Shown: positions 29,801 to 39,674 of the stretch, piece by piece
How positions within the stretch are numbered: position 1 is the first letter of the stretch
Layout: each line of letters begins with the position of its first letter
DNA from: Tritrichomonas musculus
Lineage: Eukaryota; Parabasalia; Tritrichomonadida; Tritrichomonadidae
Direction: 5' to 3'
Length of the DNA: 64,000 nt
Assembly (NCBI GenBank): GCA_039105265.1
Contig: JAPFFF010000060.1
Coordinates: 682,001 to 746,000 of the forward strand
Program-made: the position numbers and the translations under genes
The notes under the pieces: model-generated
Databases searched by the model: none
Told to the model about the DNA's origin: nothing
What the model saw: only the letters and a program-made list of their open reading frames with translations

Positions 29801-32162
29801 AACTATATTGAATTATTTAAATTTAAATTTCATTCAAATAAGTAGTTTTAAATTTTATTAATTTTTTTTTTTTATTAAATTTTATTAAAAAATTTAAATT
29901 ATTAATTGTATTAAAATAATATTAAATAAAAACTTTGATATAATTAATATCAATTCTTTTATCTAATAATAAAAGTTTAATCATATCAAAATTTTCTGAT
30001 AAAATAGCCATAAACAGCGGGGTTTTATAAATAAAACAAATTAAAATTTCATTTAAAATACAAATGTAAAAATTGAATTTAAATTTTAGAATCAAAATTT
30101 CATTAAAATTACAACATTTGAATATCATTAAATAATGTAATAAAGACCATATTTGAATTATTATTGTGAAATTAGATTTAATTATAATATTATTAAATAT
30201 CATTGAATAATTCGAAATAAAATTTTATAAAAGTATATTTTTAAAATTTGATTTAATAATTTGTTTTATAATTTTGTAAAAAATATAAAATATTTGGAAT
30301 GTGTGGTGAATTAACATCAGTTTTCTCATTTGATAATAAAAGAGTAAACAGAGTAATATTTTCTTTTTGGACTGCTACACAAAAAGCTGTTTCATGAAAA
30401 AATAAAAAATAACTTCATTTAAAAATCTAACTTTGAATTTTATTAAATTTAACTGATAAAATATAATTTAAACACTTTAGATAGTAATTGGATTAAAATA
30501 ATTCTTTTGTTAAAATGTCATTCGAAATTATAATAATTTAATTTTATCAAATATTTATGATTTTAAATACAAGGTATGTTTATATCAATTTTTGGGTTTC
30601 GCAATAACAGTCTTACAATCTTAATTGCTTCATTTTGACAAGCTTCATAAAAAACTGTTTTATAAAAATATATATAAAAAAATAGTATAAATATTCTTTT
30701 AATTTTAATTTCATTAAATGATTAATTTGGAACAAAATTAAAATTAAAATTCAAAATGAGATTAGAAAAATAAATTTAATTTCATTAAATAATTTGATTT
30801 CAAATATCATTGAAATTGAATAGTTCAAATATAATTAAAAAAAGTAATTTACAATTTCATCAAATAAAAAATTTTTAAATTTCATTAAAATATGATTTAA
30901 AAATTATATTAGAAAATGTATATAATTTCATTGAATAATTTAATTTTAAAATATCGTTAAAATATTTAATTTTAAATGACATTGAACAAATTATGTAAAA
31001 ATTTCATATAATAATTTGATTTTTAATCATGTTGAAATATTTAATTTAAAATGACATAAAAAACAAAATTACAAACACTATAAAACAAATATTACTTGAA
31101 ATTCCATTGAAATATATAATTTAAAACCTTATTTGAAATATTGAATTATGAACGGTGTTAAAATTTTGCAATTTTGAATTGAATAAAAATATTTTAATTT
31201 AAAATGTAATTCATATTATTGATTAAAAATGTAATTAATAATAATATTATTTTAATTCTATAAAAATATTAATCTACAAATTTTATTTAAATATAACAAT
31301 TTTAGAATAAATAAAGAATTTACATCTAGTTTTTCAGATTTCAATAAAAGTTCAATAGTTTCATAATTTTTTTTATTCATGAATGCAATATATAAAGGCG
31401 GGCGATTAAAACTAAAAAATGTAATTACATTAAAAAAAACAATTATGAAATTTCGTTAAAAAATAGTGTTTTAACTAAATGAATAAAAAAATATCTAACT
31501 CCATTAATTGAAAAATCTTTTGGAAATTTCATTTGTAAATTAATTTTTTAAATGTAATTAAAATGTTTAGTTTTTTAATGCCATTAAATTTGTTAATTCG
31601 AAATGGTATGAAAAATGCTAGTTTAAAACCAGATAAAAAATTTTAAATATGAAATTTGATTTAAAATTGAGTTTTTAATCATATGAAATATTATTCTAAA
31701 TATTTGGAAGATTAACATCAATTTTATCATTTGCCAATAAAAGTTTTAAAATTTCAATATTTCCTTTTTCAATTGCATTATTCAATGCTGTTGTTTGAGA
31801 AACAAAGAAAAAAACTTTACAAAAATTAATAATGATAAATTTCGTTAAAATAAATGAATTAAAATGTTATAAAAAATATTTTTAAAATCCAATTTAAATT
31901 ATTAACTTTAAATATAATAAAAATAATTCTTTTATAATTTTGTTAATATATTTGCTTTTGAAATGTGATTAAAAATATGTCATTTAAAATTGGGCTAAAA
32001 TAAGAATCATATATTTTAGAATTCTATTCAAAAAAAATTTTTGAATGTCATTAAAATATTTCAGAAAAAATTCTATGAAACTACATAATTTTGAATCTTA
32101 TTGAATTAAATATGAACTTTTTTAGAAATCAAAATAAAAACTGTATTAAAAATAAGAAATCT
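26895..32162 (-). other. Array of ten separated ankyrin-repeat units plus C-terminal cap, downstream of the DUF3447 gene
   Basis: On the minus strand, after the 397-codon ORF ends, ankyrin repeats go on as isolated in-frame units of about 33 codons, free of internal stops: 31699-31794, 31307-31407, 30566-30664, 30298-30396, 29932-30035, 29245-29341, 28361-28459, 27796-27891, 27296-27395 and 27018-27118. A cap unit at 26895-26949 (KPIDYTANDKMIQLLSQ, stop) has the form of a normal protein end. Each unit starts at K/x-T-A-L and nearly all end at N-x-x-x-I/V, often with a stop codon directly after. Spacers of 69-786 nt are AT-rich and made of diverged TTTCATTGAAA-type repeats. I see no GT...AG pair that fits all borders. 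Either unusual introns or stored cassettes. Confidence 0.7.
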
Positions 32163-33356
32163 TTAAATTGCATAAGAATTTACATCAATATCTTTATCTT
32201 TAAGAAGTAAATCAACAAAAATAAGATAGTTATATTTGCACAAGTTGACGAAAGAAGATTGATTAAATAATTCACTGTCCATCAATTCAAAATTATAGTA
32301 TTTCAGAGCCAATTCTAAAATGAAATATGGATCAATTTTATAATCAATGAAATTATTCATAAAGAAGTAAACAAATTCATTGTGATGACATTTGATTGAT
32401 TCTTCAATACAATTCAAAAATGGTTTGTTTCCACTTTTTTCATAAATAGAATCAACTTTTTCTTCTTCGAGTTTTCTAATTATATTCAAATTTCTTGAAT
32501 GGACCGCACGAATCCACAAACTTGGATATTTTTCAGCATATTTGAATAAATAGTTAAATATTTTGGTAGCTCCGTAAAAAGCTGCGTATTCAATTACTGG
32601 TATATTTTCATCAGGCCCTGATTTCACATCTACTAGAGACATATTTGTTTCATACACAGAAGGATAAATAAAATAATCATATTGAAGTTCATTCTCAGCG
32701 TGAAATTTAACAAATTCAGAAATCGAATCTTTTCGAATTAATTCACAGACGTAATCTTCGGCTTCTCCAATTTCACGATTCTTTTCATAATCATCAGGAA
32801 TTTCACTTTCAAGATAGTAATCAAAATCTTCATGATACTGCATTAACTTTCTCAGTTTATGATCAACAAATGGCAAGATTTCTTTGCGAAAATAATGATG
32901 ATATTTGCAACGATAGAAAAAGTAGGTGGAAATTGTATCATAAAAATCTCTGTATGCCGGAATTATTTGCATTTTAATAAGAAGTAGAAGCAATCGCTTG
33001 CTTTTCTTGAAAATATTTAATAACTCTGATTTGGTGAAGTGTTTATTAATGTCATCTTTGTAAATTGTTACAATTTTCTCGATTTTGATGAAAAAGGAGG
33101 GAGTACGACGGTGGTTGTCGGCGATATTTTTTATTAAATTTATAAAAAGTTGGAGATAGCTTCTGTTATCATGGATTTGATGATCATCTAATATATTTAT
33201 ATGTTTTTGGAAATTCTGCTCAGTATCTTCTTCATTATCGAGGTAATTTAAGATGTGAACTTGGATTGCTTTCATCTTATCTATAATTTCTTTGATTTTT
33301 TCAGTGATCATTTTGCTGTCAAAATAAAAAATAATATAACTTTTTATTTGATCCAT
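32163..33356 (-). CDS. DUF3447/ankyrin-repeat protein, first open segment, 397 aa
   Basis: A trichomonad-type ankyrin protein. Residues 1-190 are a helical N-terminal region (KIEKIVTIYKDDI, TKSELLNIFKKSKRLLLLL). About 195-330 is the DUF3447 region (GEAEDYVCELIRKDSI; VIEYAAFYGATKIFNYLF; WIRAVHSRNLNIIRKLEE; SIKCHHNEFVYFFMNNFID). The last ~35 residues are one ankyrin repeat ending DIDVNSYAI just before TAA. It is probably the 5' part of a longer gene that continues in the separated ankyrin units down to 26895. ATG start at 33356. Likely an intracellular protein-binding scaffold; the exact role is unknown. Confidence 0.75.
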   Translation of the reverse strand: MDQIKSYIIFYFDSKMITEKIKEIIDKMKAIQVHILNYLDNEEDTEQNFQKHINILDDHQIHDNRSYLQLFINLIKNIADNHRRTPSFFIKIEKIVTIYKDDINKHFTKSELLNIFKKSKRLLLLLIKMQIIPAYRDFYDTISTYFFYRCKYHHYFRKEILPFVDHKLRKLMQYHEDFDYYLESEIPDDYEKNREIGEAEDYVCELIRKDSISEFVKFHAENELQYDYFIYPSVYETNMSLVDVKSGPDENIPVIEYAAFYGATKIFNYLFKYAEKYPSLWIRAVHSRNLNIIRKLEEEKVDSIYEKSGNKPFLNCIEESIKCHHNEFVYFFMNNFIDYKIDPYFILELALKYYNFELMDSELFNQSSFVNLCKYNYLIFVDLLLKDKDIDVNSYAI

Positions 33357-33410
33357 TCAAAAAGTTTAATAAGTTTATTTATTTGTTTTGATACACAATT
33401 ATCTTGTTAA

Positions 33411-33557
33411 ATAATGTTATATATTATAAAATAATGTTATATATTATAAAATAATGTTATATATTATAAAATAATGTTATATATTATAAAATAATGTTAT
33501 ATATTATAAAATAATGTTATATATTATAAAATAATGTTATATATTATAAAATAATGT
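33411..33557. repeat. Tandem repeat, 20-bp unit, about seven copies
   Basis: The unit ATAATGTTATATATTATAAA is repeated head to tail about seven times with almost no variation, upstream of the DUF3447 gene start. It is close to its promoter, so copy number could influence expression, but this is inference. Confidence 0.9.
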
Positions 33558-33613
33558 TTATAAAACCATGTAATATAAATAAATGCTGAAATATATTTTG
33601 ACATTAATCTTCA

Positions 33614-34860
33614 TTAATCTTGCTCGATTTTGATCCTGTTGTTTTCGGTTGAATTAAAGGCATTTGATAAAAGATCGATAATATCTTGATTTTTCTTTAG
33701 TTTCGCGTAGTCAATTGCTGTTTTGTAAGCAAAAGATTATAAAATTCCATGAATAATTAAATTATTAAATATTATGAAAATGTTAAATTTGAACTTCATG
33801 AATATTAAGTAATTCAAATGTCTTTGATATTGATATCAATATTTTCTTGTAATATTAATTCTCGAACAATTTCTAAATGGCCATTAAATGCTGCAAAAAA
33901 TAATGCTGTATAATTAAATGTTCAAATAAAATTCCATGTTTAATTGAATATTTATATTTTATGAAAATGTTAGATTTGGACATTATGTATATTTTATAAT
34001 TCAAATGCCTTTGATATTGATATCATTATTTTCTTGATTTATTAATTCTCGAACAATTTCTAAGTGACCATGGTCGGAAGAAAGAATCAATACTGTATTA
34101 TAAAATGTTATGAATAAATTCAATTAAAGAGTATAATTTTCAATCAAATAAATTAAATGTCATTTTAAACTTCATTTATAATATTGTTTTTTAAATGTTC
34201 GTCATATTTATATCAATATGTTCTTGTCCTAAATAAAGTTTTGCATTTTAACAAGTGTGAAATGACCATATTCACATAAATAAAAAAGCAAATTTTTCGT
34301 CTTTACATTTTCTGGAAGGAAACAAAAATTAAAATATTTAAAACAATATTCATAAAGATTATGATATTTATTTTCAATGTTATCTTTGAGTTCTTCTTCA
34401 TCAATTAAATTGTAAATGATGTATTTTGTAACATCTTTGTGATGATATTTGACGGATTCTTTAAGAACAGACTCAAAATTCAAATTTGGTGGTAAAACAT
34501 TGTTATCTTCGAGATCTTTGAAAAGTTCTGCATTCTTACTATGAACTGCATATAACCACATGCTTGGCGTTAGTTTAACTTCATTCTTTTTCATGTAATT
34601 AATGATTTCATTTGATTCAAAAAAGGCTGCATATTCCATAATTGTCACTTTTTTATTTATTTTTAATTTGTAGTTTTCACCAATAATTAAAAATGAATTA
34701 GTTTCAAAAAAAGGATTCTTCAATATAACTTTCAAGTGGAATATGATTTAAATTAACATAAACAATAAAATCTTTCGTTTTCTTCTCTCGAATCAATTCA
34801 CACAAAAAGTTGTCATTTTCTCCAAATTTATCGTTAATATTTGAACTTTTTAAGAAGTTA
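33614..34860 (-). pseudogene. 5'-truncated DUF3447/ankyrin gene with separated repeat units
   Basis: A second locus of the same design. The DUF3447 part reads GENDNFLCELIREKK near 34,800, then shifts frame at a run of seven T (about 34,712) into the frame 34229-34735 (MEYAAFFESNEIINYM; KNAELFKDLEDNNVL). A second frameshift near 34,240 precedes the end of the first ankyrin repeat (...HIDINMTNI, stop). Further units lie at 34004-34096 (ends NIKGI, stop), 33817-33909 (ends NIKDI, stop) and a C-terminal cap at 33614-33724 (TAIDYAKLKKNQDIIDLL... stop). The 5' part is missing where the divergent BspA-like gene begins. The homopolymer shift could be a sequencing error; the truncation is not. Confidence 0.7.
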
Positions 34861-34890
34861 TTTGGTTTCATCATAGAAAATATATTTAGG

Positions 34891-36096
34891 ATGGGACAAA
34901 ATCAGTCATCATTAGATAAAAGAAAGAGTTCAATTGACGTTGATGGTATACTATATGAATTGACTGAAAAAACCAAAGAAGCTTGTATAACTGGATTCAT
35001 ATCCAATAATCAAAATCAAATTTATATTCCACGATCAATTCAAGTTAAGAAAAAAGAATATTTAGTTACAGCAATATACCGAAACACATTTCACTATGCA
35101 AGTTTTCAATCAATCCAATTTGATCCAGATTCTCCATTACAATTAATAGCGGAAGAAGCATTTTCATACTCAATGCTAGAGAGCATAACGATTCCCTCGA
35201 ATGTTTTTATAATCTGTGAAGGTGCTTTTACTTCATGTCGTCAGCTCAAGTCTGTCAATTTTGCTTCAAATAACCAACTTCAAATGATTGAAAAAAATTC
35301 TTTCTCAAAAAGTTCAATTGAAAGCATTTCCATTCCAAAACGTTTGACAGAAATTTCCGAAAGTACTTTTTATTCATGCGAACAACTCAAACATGTTGAA
35401 TTTCATCCGAATTCAGAACTTCAAACGATTCAAAAGAACGCTTTCAGAAGCTCTTCAATTGAGAGCATATTTGTCCCCTTCACTGTCCAACGAATTGGCG
35501 AATTTGCCTTTTATTCATGCAAGAATCTGAAAAAGTTCGATATTCCAGTCAATTCGCATTTGTATGAAATCGGCAAGAACGCGTTTTCATGCTCTTCGAT
35601 TGAATCGATTTCATTGCCATCAAACATGAGGAATTTGGCCGATGGCTGGTGTTCTGGCACTTTTCATTTGAAGGAGATTAAGGTTGTTCCCATTGGCGAT
35701 GAGAGAGTGAAGTTTGTTGATGGAAACTTTTTGGTTGGAAAATCGGATCCAAAGAATGATTTGTGCGACATTTTGCATTTTGCTAGACGCGACATCGAGG
35801 AGGCAGTCATTCCGTATTACGTGCAGAGAATCGCGCCGAGTGCATTTGCCAATTGCATCAGACTGAAAAGGGTCGTCTTCCCTGAGGATTCACAGATTAG
35901 CGTGATTGACAAAGAAGCGTTTTATTTTTCATCTATCGAAAGCATTTACATACCAAAAACAGTGACGAAGGTATGCGAGAGTGCTTTTTCTTCCTGCAGA
36001 AAACTAAAAAGAGTCGAGATTCCAAAAGACTTTGATCTTCAAAGAATTTCAAATGGTGCTTTTGAAGATTGCACAAATGATATAATTAGAGTTTAA
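34891..36096 (+). CDS. BspA-like TpLRR protein, 401 aa
   Basis: A leucine-rich repeat protein of the BspA/Treponema pallidum LRR type, widely expanded in trichomonads. About ten repeats of the form ...SFSKSSIESISIPKRLTEI and FYSCEQLKHVEF are visible from residue 55 to the end. No transmembrane anchor or signal peptide was seen. The frame is open further upstream, but the ATG at 34891 is preferred: it gives MGQNQSSLDKR, an N-myristoylation-like start (G2, S6), and lies after an AT-rich leader. Myristoylation would place it at a membrane; this is inference. Divergent from the truncated ankyrin locus. Confidence 0.8.
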   Translation: MGQNQSSLDKRKSSIDVDGILYELTEKTKEACITGFISNNQNQIYIPRSIQVKKKEYLVTAIYRNTFHYASFQSIQFDPDSPLQLIAEEAFSYSMLESITIPSNVFIICEGAFTSCRQLKSVNFASNNQLQMIEKNSFSKSSIESISIPKRLTEISESTFYSCEQLKHVEFHPNSELQTIQKNAFRSSSIESIFVPFTVQRIGEFAFYSCKNLKKFDIPVNSHLYEIGKNAFSCSSIESISLPSNMRNLADGWCSGTFHLKEIKVVPIGDERVKFVDGNFLVGKSDPKNDLCDILHFARRDIEEAVIPYYVQRIAPSAFANCIRLKRVVFPEDSQISVIDKEAFYFSSIESIYIPKTVTKVCESAFSSCRKLKRVEIPKDFDLQRISNGAFEDCTNDIIRV

Positions 36097-36329
36097 TAAA
36101 ATGAAATATTTTTTTTTGTAATCTGTTGATCATTACATCCAAATTGTATGCAAAATTGAAAATTAAGAGATAGATAATTAATAATATGATTATTTTACAA
36201 ATTACAAATATCATAAATTATAAAAATAAATAGACAAAATATTGTAATATTTTGATTTTTGAATATAATTTATAGAATTTTTTTTAGACAATGATATCAT
36301 TTTTTTTTTTTTTTTTTTTGCAAATCATC

Positions 36330-37530
36330 ATGTGTAGCAAAAAACCCTTGAAACCAAATTCAAATGAAAAGACCTCAAAATACGATTTCCACAGGAAACA
36401 GTCTGAGGTCAAAAGATTGGACAATAACATTGCTGCATATCAAAATACTTATTTCACATTTATTAATCATAGATTTGATATGTACTCCATAAAATCCAAT
36501 ATCCTATTTTTTCAATATTCGATTAATCAAACTATTTTTAATAGAAAACTTTTTCAATACTTTAAGAACAATCCTCATGCAACAAAACAAAATCTTCCGC
36601 CTCATCTATACAATGATCTTAATTATCATGATAAGTGGGTATTAAACAAAGTAGGTCATGATGAGTTATATTTATTTTTGGCTGACTTACTATTTGATTA
36701 TCCTTACGAATTCCTTCGTTTCATTATATCGTATGTTGGGACAAATCTAGTTTAATTGGCGAAGGAGGATATAGTAAAGTTTATAATGTTGTAGAAACAG
36801 AAACTAATAATATTTATGCAGCCAAAATTATAGAAGGATCCAAAGAATACCTCGACCAAACCATAAAACGTGAAATGCAAATCATGCTTAGTTTAAATAA
36901 CCCTACAATTGCTAAAATTATTGGCTATGATAAAGATAAAGATTCAATAACAATTATAATGCCATTTTATAAGAATAGCTCATTGGATTCTATAATCACA
37001 GAGCTTATGAAAAAAAAGCGCCTAAAGAAATTACCAAAACTTCACTCCAAATTATTCTTATTGGTATTGCACGAGGAATGAAATACCTTCATGATCATAG
37101 CATTATACATAGAGATCTAAAGCCAAGAAATATTATAATTATCATCCATTGATAGCAGATTTTGGATTATCAAAATATTATAATAACCTCAATCCTATTC
37201 AATCGATTAATTTGGGAACGAAAACCTACAGATCGCCAGAAGTTATTGCAAAAAACTCAAAATATGGCGAAAAGTCCGATGTTTATTCATTCGCAATATT
37301 AATGCTCGAAGTTGTTTCATGCAAAAGACTACCTCTATTTAATGATAATATGGTATTAGAAGGTTACCGTCCACCAATTCCAGAAGATGTCAAACCATCG
37401 CTTAAAGATTTGATTTCAGCATGTTGGTTAGAAAAGCAAGAAGACCGTCCAACCTTTGCAGAAATCTACAGAAAACTCATAAGTGATGAATATTTTCTAA
37501 ACGACGTTGACGCTAACGAAGTCAGAAAAA
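36330..37530 (+). pseudogene. Broken TKL-like protein kinase
   Basis: Three overlapping frames together cover one kinase gene. First 36330-36754: N-terminal helical region, MCSKKPLKPNSNEK to IISYVGTNLV. Then, shifted near 36,752: LIGEGGYSKVYNVVE (glycine loop) and AAKIIEG (beta-3 lysine), to MPFYKNSSLDSII. After another shift at an A run near 37,015: GIARGMKYLHDHSIIHRDLK. After a third shift near 37,140: ADFGLSKYYNN, GTKTYRSPEV, SDVYSFAILMLEV and DRPTFAEIYRKL. All kinase motifs are present, including HRD and DFG, so decay is recent, or some shifts are base-calling errors. At least three frameshifts. Confidence 0.75.
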
Positions 37531-38003
37531 AAAAAAAAATATTTATTTTCAGATATCTTCGAAATAAAATATTATGATAAATCCAGGCAATGTCAAGAGC
37601 AGTTCGATTATGGGAATGTAAAGCATTCAAGTCCTTTTTATTTAGAAAAACTAAATATTTCACTAATTCAAGACTCCTTGATTCTGCAACAGAATGTAAA
37701 AGTGTATTTTTATCATTAATAGTTTCTTTTAGATCGAAATTCAGCTCTTTGATCATGTATTGTACAATATCGAGATGTCCGAATTCAAATGCATTGAATA
37801 TTACACTACTTTTTGAGCTTTTATCATGTATATCAATCATGTTTAAGCTAAATAAGTATTTAACAATGCTGCCAGATTCGCATGTAAAATGAAATATTAT
37901 ATAATTACTTTTATTTTATGCCCTTAAATCAAAATTATTTAGTTCAATTAAGCACTTTACATGCTCAACGTCTCCTGATTGGCAAGAATTATATTTTCCA
38001 TTT
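37531..38003 (-). pseudogene. Ankyrin-repeat gene remnant
   Basis: One minus-strand frame from about 38,003 reads through four ankyrin-like repeats: CQSGDVEHVKCLIELNNFDL, CESGSIVKYLFSLNMIDI, AFEFGHLDIVQYMIKELNF, AESRSLELVKYL, then NRTALDIAW. It has a TAA where the second repeat begins. No start codon or N-terminal domain is present, so it is a fragment. It runs tail-to-tail into the broken kinase gene; the exact 3' border is unclear. Confidence 0.6.
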
Positions 38004-38294
38004 GTGATAAATTAAATATACTTTCAACCATTTATTATATAATTATTAAATATTTAATTTATTTTAATTACAATTTAATAATAAAATATTTTTTAAGAAT
38101 ATTAATTTTTAACCAAGATATAAGGTATAAAAAAAATAACGAATACTATATAATATATTCAATATTTGTGAAAAACCGAAAATATATTTTTTTTATTTTA
38201 TTTATTTAATGATTATTTTTTCAATATATAAAACTTGCATTTCTATATTAATTCAATATTGAGAATTTTATATTCATCAACTTATTAACTCAAA

Positions 38295-39263
38295 ATGTTT
38301 ACTTCGATTACGCAAGATGGATATCAAATTATTATCCCAACATCCTTTCATGGGTATAGTATCGTAGATTATCTTGGATTTGGTAGTACCAGCATTGTTG
38401 TTTTGGTTTACAAAGATTTAAAACAGTATTCAGCTAAAATTATGTCCAAAAAAGATTTGAAAAACAGGAGATTAAGCAAATCAATAGAACAAGAGATCAA
38501 AATCCTTAAAGAACTTGACCATCCCAATATAATTCAAATTGTGGAAACATTTGACATTCAGACAGCAAATGATGAATTTTATGTCATAATAATGGAGTAT
38601 TGCTCTAATGGTGACCTGCTAACTTATGTTACGAACCATGGTTTTAAAAATGATCATCAGCAAAAAAAGATAATTTATGATTTTTTACAAGGTATCAAAT
38701 ATCTTCACAATAAAGGAATTTCGCATGGCGATATTAAATCAGATAACATTTTACTAGACGAAAATTTTAATGCAAAACTTTGCGACTTTGGTTTTTGTCG
38801 AACAAATCAATATGAAGGAGAAGGTACAAAGAAAGGAACTTTATATTATACTGCTCCAGAATTGTTTAATAAAGGAGTTTATGATACTCAAAAGGCAGAT
38901 ATTTGGTCCATTGGCATTACATTATATTCAATCGTTGAATTACAGTATCCTTTTCATGATGGTAAAAAGGATTTCATCATTAATCAAATTACAAACGGTC
39001 TCTTGCTAATAGATCCAAATCTTGATCAGAATATAAGAAAAATCATTGTCAAATGTACTCAAATGAGAGCTAGTTGTAGACCATCTATTGAAGAAATACT
39101 TAACTCTGCTTATTTCAATGAAATTACTAAAAGGCACAGAGTTGGAGCATTATCCATCATAAAAAATAAGTATTACACATCTCCGAAAAATAATAATGAA
39201 TCAATTACAAAAACTGAATCACAACCTAAAAACTCAGAATGGAAAGCCAAGTGCTTCTTTTAA
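38295..39263 (+). CDS. CAMK/AMPK-like Ser/Thr protein kinase, 322 aa
   Basis: An intact small kinase. The glycine loop is LGFGSTSIV (~27-35), the beta-3 lysine YSAKIMSKKDL, and helix C EQEIKILKELDHPNI. The catalytic loop reads SHGDIKSDNILL (~139), so the usual HRD Arg is Gly. CDFGF follows with GTLYYTAPELF (activation segment/APE) and DIWSIGITLYSI. The kinase fold fills residues 18-280; a short Ser/Lys/Asn-rich tail follows. Loss of the HRD Arg suggests regulation without activation-loop phosphorylation, as in other RD-minus kinases. Start ATG after an AT-rich leader. The substrate is unknown. Confidence 0.85.
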   Translation: MFTSITQDGYQIIIPTSFHGYSIVDYLGFGSTSIVVLVYKDLKQYSAKIMSKKDLKNRRLSKSIEQEIKILKELDHPNIIQIVETFDIQTANDEFYVIIMEYCSNGDLLTYVTNHGFKNDHQQKKIIYDFLQGIKYLHNKGISHGDIKSDNILLDENFNAKLCDFGFCRTNQYEGEGTKKGTLYYTAPELFNKGVYDTQKADIWSIGITLYSIVELQYPFHDGKKDFIINQITNGLLLIDPNLDQNIRKIIVKCTQMRASCRPSIEEILNSAYFNEITKRHRVGALSIIKNKYYTSPKNNNESITKTESQPKNSEWKAKCFF

Positions 39264-39674
39264 ACATAAAAGAACTAAATTTATTTCTTTTTGTTTGTTA
39301 TATAAATATATATTATTTATAATCATTTTTTTTAATTATTCTATTATTTTTTTAAATTAATTGAGTGTTTATGTGATTTAAGGAGAGATCCAGCTGCTGG
39401 GAATAAAAAAATCACTTAAAATAGTTAAAAAAAAATTTACTTAAACAAATTTCCAAATATTTCAAAGGATGAAATTACTAAATTCTTCTTCATCATGCTT
39501 TATGACATTTTTTAGTCCTCGTACTGAAAGAATTATTGGTTTTGTGCTCATTTAAAAAATTTAAAACTTTTTCAATAACAAGACATAATATATCTTTCAA
39601 AAAGTTTATCAAACGTTTAAAATTTTAAAAATTTTATCAAATTTAAATGATATTTATCACTTAATTCTCTTTTT
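39264..39674. other. AT-rich intergenic DNA
   Basis: No coding frame or repeat was recognised between the kinase and phosphatase genes. Confidence 0.5.

Noticed and set aside
39235-39263. C-terminal Cys of the 322-aa kinase as a prenylation (CaaX) site
   Set aside because: Only two residues follow the Cys (KCFF end), so it does not fit CaaX.
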